A stretch of DNA of 64,000 nucleotides from Cellvibrio fontiphilus_A. GTDB taxonomy: Bacteria > Pseudomonadota > Gammaproteobacteria > Pseudomonadales > Cellvibrionaceae. Position 1 is the first letter of the stretch; each line of letters starts with the position of its first letter. The notes beneath the pieces are model-generated. The model saw nothing but the letters and a program-made list of their open reading frames with translations, was not told the DNA's origin and made no database searches. This document shows, in pieces, positions 8,383-16,960 of the stretch. A program made the translations under genes and the position numbers. Where the stretch lies: the NCBI RefSeq assembly GCF_042646205.1, contig NZ_JBHRTF010000004.1:1116001-1180000 (forward strand), in the 5' to 3' direction.

Positions 8383-9881
8383 GCGAAGCATCAAGCGTGC
8401 AGGGTACTAAAACCATAATAGTGCAAGGCGCTAAGACTTTAATGGTGCAGGGCACCACGTCCGACGCCGGGAAATCCACGCTGGTGGCGGCGCTGTGCCG
8501 CATTTTAAAAAATCGCGGTGTATCCGTGGTGCCCTTTAAGCCGCAGAACATGGCGCTCAATTCGGCGGTCACTATCGACGGTGGTGAAATTGGCCGCGCC
8601 CAAGCGCTGCAAGCACAGGCAGCAGGGCTTGAACCGCACACGGATATGAATCCGATTTTAATTAAACCCACCAGCGATACCCGCGCGCAAATTATTGTGC
8701 AGGGCAAAGCCATTACCGATATGGATGCCGCGGTTTATCACGATTACAAAACCCAGGCGATGAAATATGTTCTGGATTCCTACAGCCGATTACAGCAGCA
8801 GTATGATGTGATTCTGGTGGAGGGCGCAGGCAGCCCGGCGGAAATTAATTTGCGCGACCGCGATATTGCCAACATGGGTTTTGCTGAAGCAGTAGATTGC
8901 CCGGTGATTTTAATTGCGGATATAGATCGCGGTGGTGTGTTTGCCCATTTGGTTGGCACCCTGGAATTATTGAGCGAATCGGAACGCGCACGCGTGATCG
9001 GATTTGTGATTAATCGCTTTCGTGGCGATATCAATTTATTACAATCCGGGTTGGATTGGCTGGAGCAAAAAACCGGAAAACCGGTGCTCGGGGTAATTCC
9101 CTATCTGCAAGGTTTATATTTGGATGCTGAAGATGCACTCACTGCATCGGCACCTAAACAGAATGCGCAATTAACCGTTGCGGTGCTAGCACTGCCGCGC
9201 ATTTCCAACCACACCGATTTTGATGCGCTGCGTTTGCACCCGCAGGTTAACTTTCACTGGGTTGGCCCCAATCAGCCGGTTCCCGCCTGCGATCTGGTGA
9301 TTATTCCCGGCAGTAAAAATACCCGCGCAGATCTGGATTTTTTGCGCGAGCAGGGCTGGGATGTACAAATCCAGCAGCACCTGCGTTATGGCGGCAAGCT
9401 CATGGGCATTTGTGGTGGTTTTCAAATGCTGGGCAAAACCATTCACGATCCCCTGGGGGTGGAATCTGCACCCGGCAGTTCCATTGGCCTGGGTTATTTG
9501 GCATTGCATACTGAATTTAAGGATCAAAAAATCCTGCAGCAGCGCAGCGGTTTTTTATGGGACAAACAAACCCCTGTGAGCGGCTATGAAATCCATAGCG
9601 GTGTCAGTTATGGCCCCGCACTGCAGCAGCCGGCCATCTACCTTCAAGGCGCCAATGGGCTTGTGCCCGACGGTGTGATCAGTGAGGACAAGGCCATTCT
9701 GGGCACCTACCTGCACGGTGTTTTTGATCAGCCCCAAGCCTTGGCCCAGCTGCTGGCATGGGCTGGATTGGTTGAGCAAACCCGCGTGGATATTGGCCAG
9801 CTGCGCGAGCAGTCCCTCAATCACCTCGCCGCTGCAACTGCCGCAGCCCTGCAAGGCGACTTTCTGAAAAACCTTGGCTAA
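8376..9881 (+). CDS. cobQ: Cobyric acid synthase (glutamine-hydrolysing)
   Basis: 501 residues from GTG 8376, which overlaps the cobO stop and has AGAAGGG seven bases upstream. An alternative ATG at 8442 would give the usual family N-terminus (MVQGTTSDAGKSTLV). The protein contains the CobQ ATPase domain (QGTTSDAGKS P-loop, VPFKPQNMALNS, EGAGSPAEINLRDRDIANMG) and a C-terminal class I glutamine amidotransferase domain with nucleophile Cys in GICGGFQMLG and a His in YLHGVFD. It amidates adenosylcobyrinic acid a,c-diamide to cobyric acid. An odd feature is an extra N-terminal stretch made from a 24-bp repeat. Confidence 0.95.
   Translation: MVSEASSVQGTKTIIVQGAKTLMVQGTTSDAGKSTLVAALCRILKNRGVSVVPFKPQNMALNSAVTIDGGEIGRAQALQAQAAGLEPHTDMNPILIKPTSDTRAQIIVQGKAITDMDAAVYHDYKTQAMKYVLDSYSRLQQQYDVILVEGAGSPAEINLRDRDIANMGFAEAVDCPVILIADIDRGGVFAHLVGTLELLSESERARVIGFVINRFRGDINLLQSGLDWLEQKTGKPVLGVIPYLQGLYLDAEDALTASAPKQNAQLTVAVLALPRISNHTDFDALRLHPQVNFHWVGPNQPVPACDLVIIPGSKNTRADLDFLREQGWDVQIQQHLRYGGKLMGICGGFQMLGKTIHDPLGVESAPGSSIGLGYLALHTEFKDQKILQQRSGFLWDKQTPVSGYEIHSGVSYGPALQQPAIYLQGANGLVPDGVISEDKAILGTYLHGVFDQPQALAQLLAWAGLVEQTRVDIGQLREQSLNHLAAATAAALQGDFLKNLG
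8397..8459 (+). repeat. 24-bp tandem repeat at the 5' end of cobQ
   Basis: Units begin at 8397, 8421 and 8445 (GTGCAGGGT.., GTGCAAGGC.., GTGCAGGGC..), a period of 24 bp, encoding VQGTKTII, VQGAKTLM, VQGTTS. The third unit is the genuine start of the CobQ P-loop region, so the first two look like duplicated copies added in front of it. Confidence 0.8.
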
Positions 9882-10032
9882 TCTGGATAAGTTATATATT
9901 GGCTGGGTGTTAATGCTTATTGGTCGAAGGCTCATTACTGCTTTGCGGTGGCAATGCCACGCCGACCAATATCTACCGATCTATAATAAAAGCCTGTCCC
10001 CTGTGGGAGTGTTCCTTGTTATGGAGTTATTT

Positions 10033-11289
10033 ATGCAGAAATTCTGCTGGCTAGTAATGCGCTGCGCATTGGTGTGCTGTTTGCTGGGCGCTGCCGCGCT
10101 GCAGGCTGAAACCACTGAACCTGACGTGCCGCAGATTAACCTTGCTACCAATATTTCCTCTGCATTTAGCGCCGATGCGGGCGCCTCCTATGAGCACAAC
10201 CTGCAACCCCATTTGCATTGCATATTCAAGCGCATGCAGCGCGACTACGCAGTGCAGGTCATGCCTTGGCGCCGCGCCTATCAGGATGTAAAAAGCAATC
10301 GCATCGACGGTTTTTTTACCGCTATTCCCATGCGCCAAATAGATCCCTATGCGGTGCTTTCATCGCCGTTGGTGTTGGAAAATTGGTACTGGTTTTGGCG
10401 CACCGACACTATTGCCCCTGAATCCTGGCGGGAGGGTTATAAGCTGGGTTCGATTCTGGGTAGCCAGCAGGAAACCTGGCTGGCAGAGGCAGGCTATAAG
10501 GTGGAAATGTCCGGCAATAATCTGCCTCAACTGATTAAACTTTTGCAGTCAAAACGTATCGATGTGATTCTGGCGGATCGCGAACATTTTTTGCAGGCAG
10601 CAAAAGAATTAAAAATGAATGCCGGGAATTTCCAATCGCGCTTTTTTCGCTATGTGCCTCTAGGCGTTTATTTTAATGAACAGTTCCTCAACCAGAACCC
10701 CGGCTTTTTGTTGGAATTCAATCGTCATATCAACAGTTGTTCATCAACGCATTTTGCGGTGTCGGATTTTGAACAGCTGCAAATAAAAGAACTTCTGGGG
10801 CGTAAAGTAGAGCGTTGGAAGCGCCTGCCCAGCCTTGAACCTGCGCTTCTGGTGGCCAATAAACAGTCCGCCCAACTCAGTCAGCAACAAATAGAAGAGC
10901 TGGATAAAAAATGGATTCGCGCATTTGCCGAGAATGATTTCAGCTTTTCTATCGAGTTAATCAATCAACCGCTGTCTGCCGAGTTGCGTGAAATTAAAAA
11001 ACAAGCACAGGATATGATCACCGAAGTGATTGTGACCGACAAACGCGGCTTAAATGTGGCGATTAGCGATATGACCTCTGACTACTGGCAAGGGGATGAA
11101 CCCAAGTTTGCCCGCGCCCATGGTAAACCCGCGAACTCGTTGATTTTTGGCGATATTAATTACGATGAATCCACCAAGCGCTTTCAGTTGCAATTAAGTG
11201 TGCCATTGCAAACCAGCGCCAGTTTCAAACCCTTGGGCGTCATGATTTTTGGTGTCGATGTGGAAAAAGTCCTGTCCCAATCCAATTGA
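10033..11289 (+). CDS. Periplasmic solute-binding-like protein with extra C-terminal sensor-like region
   Basis: 418 residues from ATG 10033, which has GGAG six bases upstream; ATG 10021 is the alternative. The signal peptide (MQKFCWLVMRCALVCCLLGAAALQA) is followed by a region resembling extracellular solute-binding family 3 proteins (about 35-240: MPWRRAYQDVKSNRIDGFFTAIPM, LGSILGSQQETWLAEAGY, DVILADREHF, VYFNEQF). The C-terminal ~120 residues (EVIVTDKRGLNVAISDMTSDYWQGDEPKF ... GVMIFGVDVEKV) resemble a periplasmic CACHE/PAS-like ligand-sensing domain. There is no transporter gene nearby, so it may be a stand-alone sensor rather than an ABC importer subunit. The 150 nt before it hold no gene I can support. 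Confidence 0.65.
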   Translation: MQKFCWLVMRCALVCCLLGAAALQAETTEPDVPQINLATNISSAFSADAGASYEHNLQPHLHCIFKRMQRDYAVQVMPWRRAYQDVKSNRIDGFFTAIPMRQIDPYAVLSSPLVLENWYWFWRTDTIAPESWREGYKLGSILGSQQETWLAEAGYKVEMSGNNLPQLIKLLQSKRIDVILADREHFLQAAKELKMNAGNFQSRFFRYVPLGVYFNEQFLNQNPGFLLEFNRHINSCSSTHFAVSDFEQLQIKELLGRKVERWKRLPSLEPALLVANKQSAQLSQQQIEELDKKWIRAFAENDFSFSIELINQPLSAELREIKKQAQDMITEVIVTDKRGLNVAISDMTSDYWQGDEPKFARAHGKPANSLIFGDINYDESTKRFQLQLSVPLQTSASFKPLGVMIFGVDVEKVLSQSN

Positions 11290-11452
11290 GTTGTTAACAT
11301 CCCGCGGCTATTAAATAGCATTGCTGCCGGATCAATTCCTGTGACATTATATCCGGGCTAGCTAAGGCAATTTTTATTGCCGATTCTGCTTTTACTAATA
11401 AATAAAATAATAATTTTTTACTGCAGCCATCAACCAATGGCCACGGTTTATT

Positions 11453-12619
11453 ATGTATAGCTTCTATAAAAAAGCATTTATTGCTTTGGTTCTGCTTGTT
11501 GCACTATCGGCAGGTTTGTTGTGCCTCGGTGCTGTTAAATCAAAACAGACTGCCAATTTATTTCCGCTCAGGGATGCCAATTATTTATGGCATTCGGCAG
11601 TCGAGCCGCCACAACCCAAAGGTAAAACCCAGGTGTCGCTGCGCAAGGAGACAGATACCGTCGAATACGAATTCTTTTTGGATCCGCAGCAAGAGTTTCC
11701 CTACACCCATTACACCATCGCATTTATGGACCCGGTGCAGCCACAAAAGCTGGTTGATCTCACCGCGTTTGATGGGCTGTCGTTTAAGGTGATGTGCGAC
11801 CCTAAAAATGTATTGTTGTTTGCACTGTTCAGTTTTGATGACAAGGTGACCGACATTAATAAACCCATCACCCGCCGCGTTTCCTCGACGGCCTTTTCCT
11901 GCGATCACGATTGGACAAGGGTCAACATAAAATTCAGCGATCTGGATACGCCCTACTGGTGGTTGGGGCGCTATGGTTTTGAGCACAGTGATACCGGTTA
12001 TCGCCTGGATAAAACCATGGGCTTTGCCTGGGTTAATTCTTTGCAAAGCCCGCTCAATGTTCGCTCAGCGGTAAAAATTACCGATGTGCAGTTGCTGGGG
12101 AATAATTGGCGCTATTTGGTGGTGACCAGTGTGTTGGTGGTGTTTATGTGGGTGTTTGCGCTGGTCTTGCTGTTGCGCGCTTATGTGAAGGTGTTAACAC
12201 TGGACATCCGCGAGAAGTTGCGTTTGGATCAACCGTTTATGGCTTATAAAAAGTTATCCATAGAGCCGCAGAAAGATAAAGAAAAAAGTGCGGTCTTGCG
12301 TTTTATGGCAACCGAATATGCCAAACCCGAATTGAGCCTGGAAATAGTGGCAACCGCTCTGGGTGTGAATCGCACTAAAATTAACGACATTCTTAAAGAA
12401 GAATTGGGCCTGACTTTCACCAGCTATTTAAATAAGTTGCGCTTAACAGAGGCAGCGCGATTGTTGGCAGAAAATGAAGATGCAAATGTCTCTGAAATTG
12501 CCTACTCAGTTGGCTATAACAATGTGTCCTACTTCAATAAATTATTTAAAACCGAATACGGTTACGCACCAAAAACGTTTAAAGCCCTGTACCCGATTAA
12601 AGACTGCGCCCAAGAGTAA
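11453..12619 (+). CDS. Membrane-anchored AraC-type transcriptional regulator
   Basis: 388 residues. A hydrophobic segment at ~9-28 and another at ~221-243 (YLVVTSVLVVFMWVFALVLLL) enclose a ~190-residue periplasmic region that looks like a beta-sandwich (LTAFDGLSFKVMCD, CDHDWTRVNIKFSDLDTPYWW), similar to carbohydrate-binding/CIA30-like folds. The C-terminal ~100 residues form an AraC-type double HTH (SLEIVATALGVNRTKINDIL and VSEIAYSVGYNNVSYFNKLFKTEYGYAPKTFKALYP). It is therefore a one-component regulator that could sense a periplasmic sugar and bind DNA inside the cell. It stands directly upstream of the xylan cluster, which makes those genes the obvious candidate targets (inference). Confidence 0.8.
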   Translation: MYSFYKKAFIALVLLVALSAGLLCLGAVKSKQTANLFPLRDANYLWHSAVEPPQPKGKTQVSLRKETDTVEYEFFLDPQQEFPYTHYTIAFMDPVQPQKLVDLTAFDGLSFKVMCDPKNVLLFALFSFDDKVTDINKPITRRVSSTAFSCDHDWTRVNIKFSDLDTPYWWLGRYGFEHSDTGYRLDKTMGFAWVNSLQSPLNVRSAVKITDVQLLGNNWRYLVVTSVLVVFMWVFALVLLLRAYVKVLTLDIREKLRLDQPFMAYKKLSIEPQKDKEKSAVLRFMATEYAKPELSLEIVATALGVNRTKINDILKEELGLTFTSYLNKLRLTEAARLLAENEDANVSEIAYSVGYNNVSYFNKLFKTEYGYAPKTFKALYPIKDCAQE

Positions 12620-12814
12620 TTAATTTTTTGCAATGAAATGAGAGAGTGCATGTTTGGCATTTTGCAAATTGTCGTTTAAATTTGCATTAAAATAATTACA
12701 GCAATGCTTTAATTTTTTACAGTTTTTAGAAAAACGCTTAAAAATTCAATTTTTCGCTTGTGCAATTTTTTATGCTCGCGCTTCCCTAATAACGAACAAG
12801 CGGAGATCAATAAT

Positions 12815-14674
12815 ATGCATAAGCTTTCCTTTCCCATTCACCATCTAAAACGCAGCAGCGCGTTGATCGGTGCGGGCATAGCAATGGCGGTGCTATCGTC
12901 CAATGCCATGTCGGCCTGTACCTACGCCATTGAGAGTGAATGGAGTAGTGGTTTTATCGCCAATATCACTATTAAAAATGATACTGGCGCGCCCCTGAAT
13001 AGTTGGAATGTTAATTGGCAATACGTGAACAACCGTATGGCAGGTGGTTGGAATGCCAACTTTTCTGGCAACAACCCTTACACCGCAACCAACATGAGTT
13101 GGAACGGCAGTATTCCGGTTGGCCAATCTGTCACTTTCGGTTTCCAGGGTAATAAAAATGGTGCGCCGGCGGAACGCCCCAGTATTAATGGTGCCGCTTG
13201 CGCCGGCGGTACACAGCCATCGTCAAGTTCAGCGCCCAGCTCGGTGCCGGCGTCATCCAGTTCTGTTGTCAGTTCTGTTGCTAGTTCAACGCCAGTGGTG
13301 TCCAGCAGTTCTTCGTCTTCTGGCTATACCGTTCCGGCTAATAACTTTGCGCAAAATGGCGGTGTAGAAAATAACCTGACCAATTGGGGCAGCACCGCTG
13401 CAACACTCACGCGCAGCACACAAGACAAACGCAGTGGCAGTGCCAGCGCACTCATTTCCGGCCGCACAGCTAACTGGCATGGCATTACCTTTAATGTAGG
13501 TTCGCTGGTGAATGGCAACCAATACGATGTCGCTGTGTGGGTGAAATTGGCGCCGGGCACACCGGACAGCGTAATTCATTTAACCGGTAAACGTTTGGAC
13601 GACAGCGACTCCTCCACCTACAACGAATACACCCGCGTTTCTACGGTAACCGCATCTGCCAATGAATGGCGTTTGCTGCAGGGTTATTACACCCAAAGTG
13701 GCACCACCGGTTTCCAACATTTTATTATCGAAGCCGAAAGCACCAGCGTCAGTTACTACGCGGATGATTTTTCCATCGGCGGGCAAGCCGCTTCATCATC
13801 CAGCAGTTCCAGCAGCAGTTCGGCTGGCGGTACGCAGCGTAAATTTATCGGCAACATCACCACCTCTGGCGCCGTTCGCTCTGACTTCATTAATTACTGG
13901 AATCAAATCACCCCAGAAAATGAAGGCAAATGGGGTTCAGTAGAAGGCACTCGCGATGTATACAACTGGGCACCGGTTGATCGCATTTATGCTTACGCGC
14001 GCCAACACAAAATTCCGGTTAAAGCGCATACCTTTGTGTGGGGCGCACAGTCTCCATCATGGCTCAACAATTTGAGTGCAACGGAAACCGCTGCAGAAAT
14101 TGAAGAGTGGATTCGCGATTACTGCACCCGCTACCCGGACACCGCAATGATCGATGTGGTGAACGAAGCGGTACCCGGTCACCAACCAGCGGGTTACGCA
14201 CAGCGCGCCTTTGGTAATAATTGGATTCAACGTGTATTCCAGTTGGCCCGCCAATATTGCCCTAACTCCATCCTGATCCTGAACGATTACAACAACATTC
14301 GCTGGCAGCACAATGAATTCATCGCACTCGCTAAAGCACAAGGCAATTACATAGATGCCGTTGGCTTGCAGGCGCATGAATTAAAAGGCATGACCGCAGC
14401 GCAAGTAAAAACGGCTATCGACAACATTTGGAATCAAGTAGGCAAGCCTATTTATATTTCTGAATACGACATTGGCGATACCAATGACCAGGTGCAGTTG
14501 CAAAACTTCCAGGCGCATTTCCCGGTATTTTGGGATCACCCACATGTTAAGGGCATCACCATTTGGGGTTACGTCAATGGCAGAACCTGGATTGAAGGCT
14601 CCGGTTTGATTTACGAAAACGGTACGCCGCGCCCTGCAATGACCTGGTTGCTGAATAACTACATTAATAAATAA
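12815..14674 (+). CDS. Secreted endo-1,4-beta-xylanase, CBM2-CBM4/9-like-GH10
   Basis: 619 residues from ATG 12815 (CGGAG nine bases upstream); the ORF extends further upstream without a signal. The signal peptide ends AMSA|C35. CBM2 covers 35-129, bounded by two Cys, with exposed Trp residues (GGWNANFSGNN, NMSWNGSI). A Ser-rich linker follows, then a CBM4/9-type module at ~170-324 and a second Ser linker. The GH10 domain covers ~346-619 with acid/base E451 in DVVNEA and nucleophile E550 in ISEYDIGD. It cleaves internal beta-1,4 bonds of xylan outside the cell. The GH10 domain (~275 residues) is on the short side for the family, but both catalytic Glu are present. Confidence 0.95.
   Translation: MHKLSFPIHHLKRSSALIGAGIAMAVLSSNAMSACTYAIESEWSSGFIANITIKNDTGAPLNSWNVNWQYVNNRMAGGWNANFSGNNPYTATNMSWNGSIPVGQSVTFGFQGNKNGAPAERPSINGAACAGGTQPSSSSAPSSVPASSSSVVSSVASSTPVVSSSSSSSGYTVPANNFAQNGGVENNLTNWGSTAATLTRSTQDKRSGSASALISGRTANWHGITFNVGSLVNGNQYDVAVWVKLAPGTPDSVIHLTGKRLDDSDSSTYNEYTRVSTVTASANEWRLLQGYYTQSGTTGFQHFIIEAESTSVSYYADDFSIGGQAASSSSSSSSSSAGGTQRKFIGNITTSGAVRSDFINYWNQITPENEGKWGSVEGTRDVYNWAPVDRIYAYARQHKIPVKAHTFVWGAQSPSWLNNLSATETAAEIEEWIRDYCTRYPDTAMIDVVNEAVPGHQPAGYAQRAFGNNWIQRVFQLARQYCPNSILILNDYNNIRWQHNEFIALAKAQGNYIDAVGLQAHELKGMTAAQVKTAIDNIWNQVGKPIYISEYDIGDTNDQVQLQNFQAHFPVFWDHPHVKGITIWGYVNGRTWIEGSGLIYENGTPRPAMTWLLNNYINK
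13322..13786 (+). repeat. Duplicated CBM4/9-like module, copy 1 (in GH10 xylanase)
   Basis: These 155 codons, from GYTVPANNF to FSIGGQ, align without gaps to 17471-17935 in the GH62 gene. I count roughly 28 differences, about 80% identity, with many synonymous third-base changes. Confidence 0.88.
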
Positions 14675-14700
14675 ACACATCAGCAGATAAACCAGCTTTC

Positions 14701-14734
14701 TTGTAACCCGCAAAATGGAATTTGTGGGTTACAA
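14701..14734. other. Long hairpin in GH10-GH43 spacer
   Basis: TTGTAACCCGCAAA pairs with TTTGTGGGTTACAA over 14 positions with a single G-U pair and a 6-nt loop. No T-run follows, so a simple intrinsic terminator is unlikely. It could stabilise the upstream mRNA 3' end or be an operator. Confidence 0.6.
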
Positions 14735-14780
14735 CCTCGGTTAAACAACGCCCACTTAACAATAATCAGGGTGAATTCCC

Positions 14781-16802
14781 ATGCTTACTTCTATTAAGGC
14801 ATTTGTTCGCCACCTGCTGCCCTATGCAAAAATATCCAGCGGTTTATTCGCCATTTTTTGTGCGTGGAATGCACAGGCAAGCTGCCAATACCAGGTTACC
14901 AATCAATGGAATAATGGTTTTACCGCAGCAATAAAAATTACCAACAACACTGCAACAACTATCAATGGCTGGGCTGTTAATTGGCGCTACACCGGCGATA
15001 ACCGCATTAGCAACAGCTGGAATGCAAATGTCACAGGCACTAACCCCTATTCAGCAGCACCGTTAAGCTGGAATAGCAGTATTCAACCGAATCAAACTCT
15101 GGAGTTTGGTTTTCAAGGCACCAAGGGTGCAGGGGCTGCAGAAATTCCAGTGATTAGCGGCGCACTTTGCGGTAATTCAGTGCCCGCATCATCTGCCGCT
15201 TCCTCTGCAGTTTCATCGCTGCGTTCTTCGGCAATTTCTTCTGCGGTTGCTTCTGTTGCGTCATCAACCGTTTCGTCAGCACTGGTTAATAGCTCGTCTT
15301 CCGCTATCAATTTGGTTGAAGCAAGTAATCCGAATATCTGGGCGGACGTTCCCGATCCCTCGGTAATTCGTGTCGGTAATACCTATTACATGAGCAGTAC
15401 TACTATGCACATGAACCCTGGTGTGCCGATTATGAAATCCACCGATCTGGTGAATTGGTCGCTGGTAAATTACGCCTACAACACGCTGGATAATACCAGC
15501 GCACTTAATTTGGAAAATGGCCAAAATGCGTATGGCAAAGGTTCATGGGCAAGCAGCATTCGCTATGTGAATGGTGTTTATTATGTGAGTACCTTTTCCT
15601 ATACCACCAATAAAACCTACATCTACAAGACCAATAATATCGAGCGCGGCCCCTGGTCGGTTTCTGCGTTGAATGGTTTGTATCACGATGCCTCGCTCTT
15701 TTTTGAAAATGGCCGCGCATTTTTGGCTTACGGTATCGATGACATAAAAATTATTGAGCTCACGGCGGATGCATCGGCAATTAAAGCGGGCGGTTTAAAC
15801 CAAACCATTATTGCAAAATCTTCGGCAGTGGTAGGAACCAATTTTATTGTGCGCCCCGAAGGCACACATCTGCAAAAAATAAATGGTCGTTATTACATTT
15901 CATTAATTACCTGGCCCTCGGGAAAATCACGCACACAATTAATTTTCCGTTCCACTAATTTAACCGGGCCTTATGAAGGGCGTGTTGCCTTGCAGGATCA
16001 AGGCGTAGCCCAGGGTGGATTAATCGATACTCCCAGTGGCAATTGGTATGCCTATTTATTTCGCGATTCCGGTGCAGTAGGGCGCATTCCCTATTTGGTT
16101 CCGGTGAGCTGGCAAGACGGTTGGCCAGTGATGGGCGTCGGTGGCAAAGTCCCACAAAAACTGGGCTTCACTGTCGAAAATAAAGGTCTGGCAGGAATTG
16201 TGACGAGCGATGAATTCAATCAGGGCTTGCAGGGTTCATCAACATTGCCGCTGCAATGGCAGTGGAATCACAACCCGGATAATTCCGGCTGGTCACTGCT
16301 CGCGCGCCCGGGTTTTTTACGCCTCACCAACAAGCGTTTGGATTCCGCATTCGATCTCACCCGCAACACACTGACACAGCGCAGCTTTGGCCCGCAGAGT
16401 TCAGCGCACATCGCATTGGAAACGGCTGCGATGAAAGACGGCGATTACGCTGGCTTGGGCGCACTGCAAGCGCGTTATGGTTTTGTGGGCGTGCATAAAT
16501 CCAACGGCAACAAATCCATTGTGATGGTGGATACCACGTCAGGCACACCACAGGAAATCACGCGTATTGGTTTGTATCAGGATCGTGTTTATTTCCGCAT
16601 CGATATGGATTTTCGCAATCAAACTGATCAGGCGACATTTTATTACAGCCTGGATGGCAATAACTGGACGTCAATCGGCAGCACCCTGCGCATGACCTAT
16701 GACCTCAAGCATTTTATGGGTTATCGCTTTACGCTGTTTAACTACGCCACCCAGACTAGCGGCGGCTATGTGGATTTTGATTATTATCGAATCAGTCCAT
16801 GA
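14781..16802 (+). CDS. Secreted CBM2-GH43 xylosidase/arabinofuranosidase-like enzyme
   Basis: 673 residues from ATG 14781 with CAGGGTGA upstream. The signal peptide ends AQA|SC, CBM2 covers ~35-129, and a Ser/Ala/Val-rich linker (~133-178) follows. The GH43 five-bladed propeller (~180-460) has catalytic base D192 in the PDPSVIRVGNTYY motif and candidate acid E360 in VRPEGTHLQK. A C-terminal beta-sandwich (~470-673, WQWNHNPDNSGWSLLARPGFLRL) is typical of the GH43 groups that include arabinofuranosidases and xylosidases. It would remove side chains or terminal sugars from xylan or xylo-oligosaccharides. It is paralogous to the gene at 19007. Exact specificity cannot be told by eye. Confidence 0.9.
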   Translation: MLTSIKAFVRHLLPYAKISSGLFAIFCAWNAQASCQYQVTNQWNNGFTAAIKITNNTATTINGWAVNWRYTGDNRISNSWNANVTGTNPYSAAPLSWNSSIQPNQTLEFGFQGTKGAGAAEIPVISGALCGNSVPASSAASSAVSSLRSSAISSAVASVASSTVSSALVNSSSSAINLVEASNPNIWADVPDPSVIRVGNTYYMSSTTMHMNPGVPIMKSTDLVNWSLVNYAYNTLDNTSALNLENGQNAYGKGSWASSIRYVNGVYYVSTFSYTTNKTYIYKTNNIERGPWSVSALNGLYHDASLFFENGRAFLAYGIDDIKIIELTADASAIKAGGLNQTIIAKSSAVVGTNFIVRPEGTHLQKINGRYYISLITWPSGKSRTQLIFRSTNLTGPYEGRVALQDQGVAQGGLIDTPSGNWYAYLFRDSGAVGRIPYLVPVSWQDGWPVMGVGGKVPQKLGFTVENKGLAGIVTSDEFNQGLQGSSTLPLQWQWNHNPDNSGWSLLARPGFLRLTNKRLDSAFDLTRNTLTQRSFGPQSSAHIALETAAMKDGDYAGLGALQARYGFVGVHKSNGNKSIVMVDTTSGTPQEITRIGLYQDRVYFRIDMDFRNQTDQATFYYSLDGNNWTSIGSTLRMTYDLKHFMGYRFTLFNYATQTSGGYVDFDYYRISP

Positions 16803-16960
16803 ATCGGTTTAATCAGTTTGCACGCCCGTAAAACGGTTTTATAAAAATATCGGCTCGGTCAATCAAAAAATATCTGATCACAATCAGAAAGGTTGTTTTA
16901 ACACAGCGCTTTGAATGCAGAGTGCTTAACAAGAATTTTATTAATCAATGGAGACTAATG

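Noticed and set aside
13199..13320. Serine-rich repeats as possible CRISPR or satellite DNA
   Set aside because: They are in-frame codons of interdomain linkers, with no constant repeat and unique spacer structure; the same holds for the linkers near 17380-17470 and 21220-21310.
15113..15310. Glu/Ala-rich minus-strand ORF in the GH43 linker
   Set aside because: It is only the complement of the Ser-rich linker codons.
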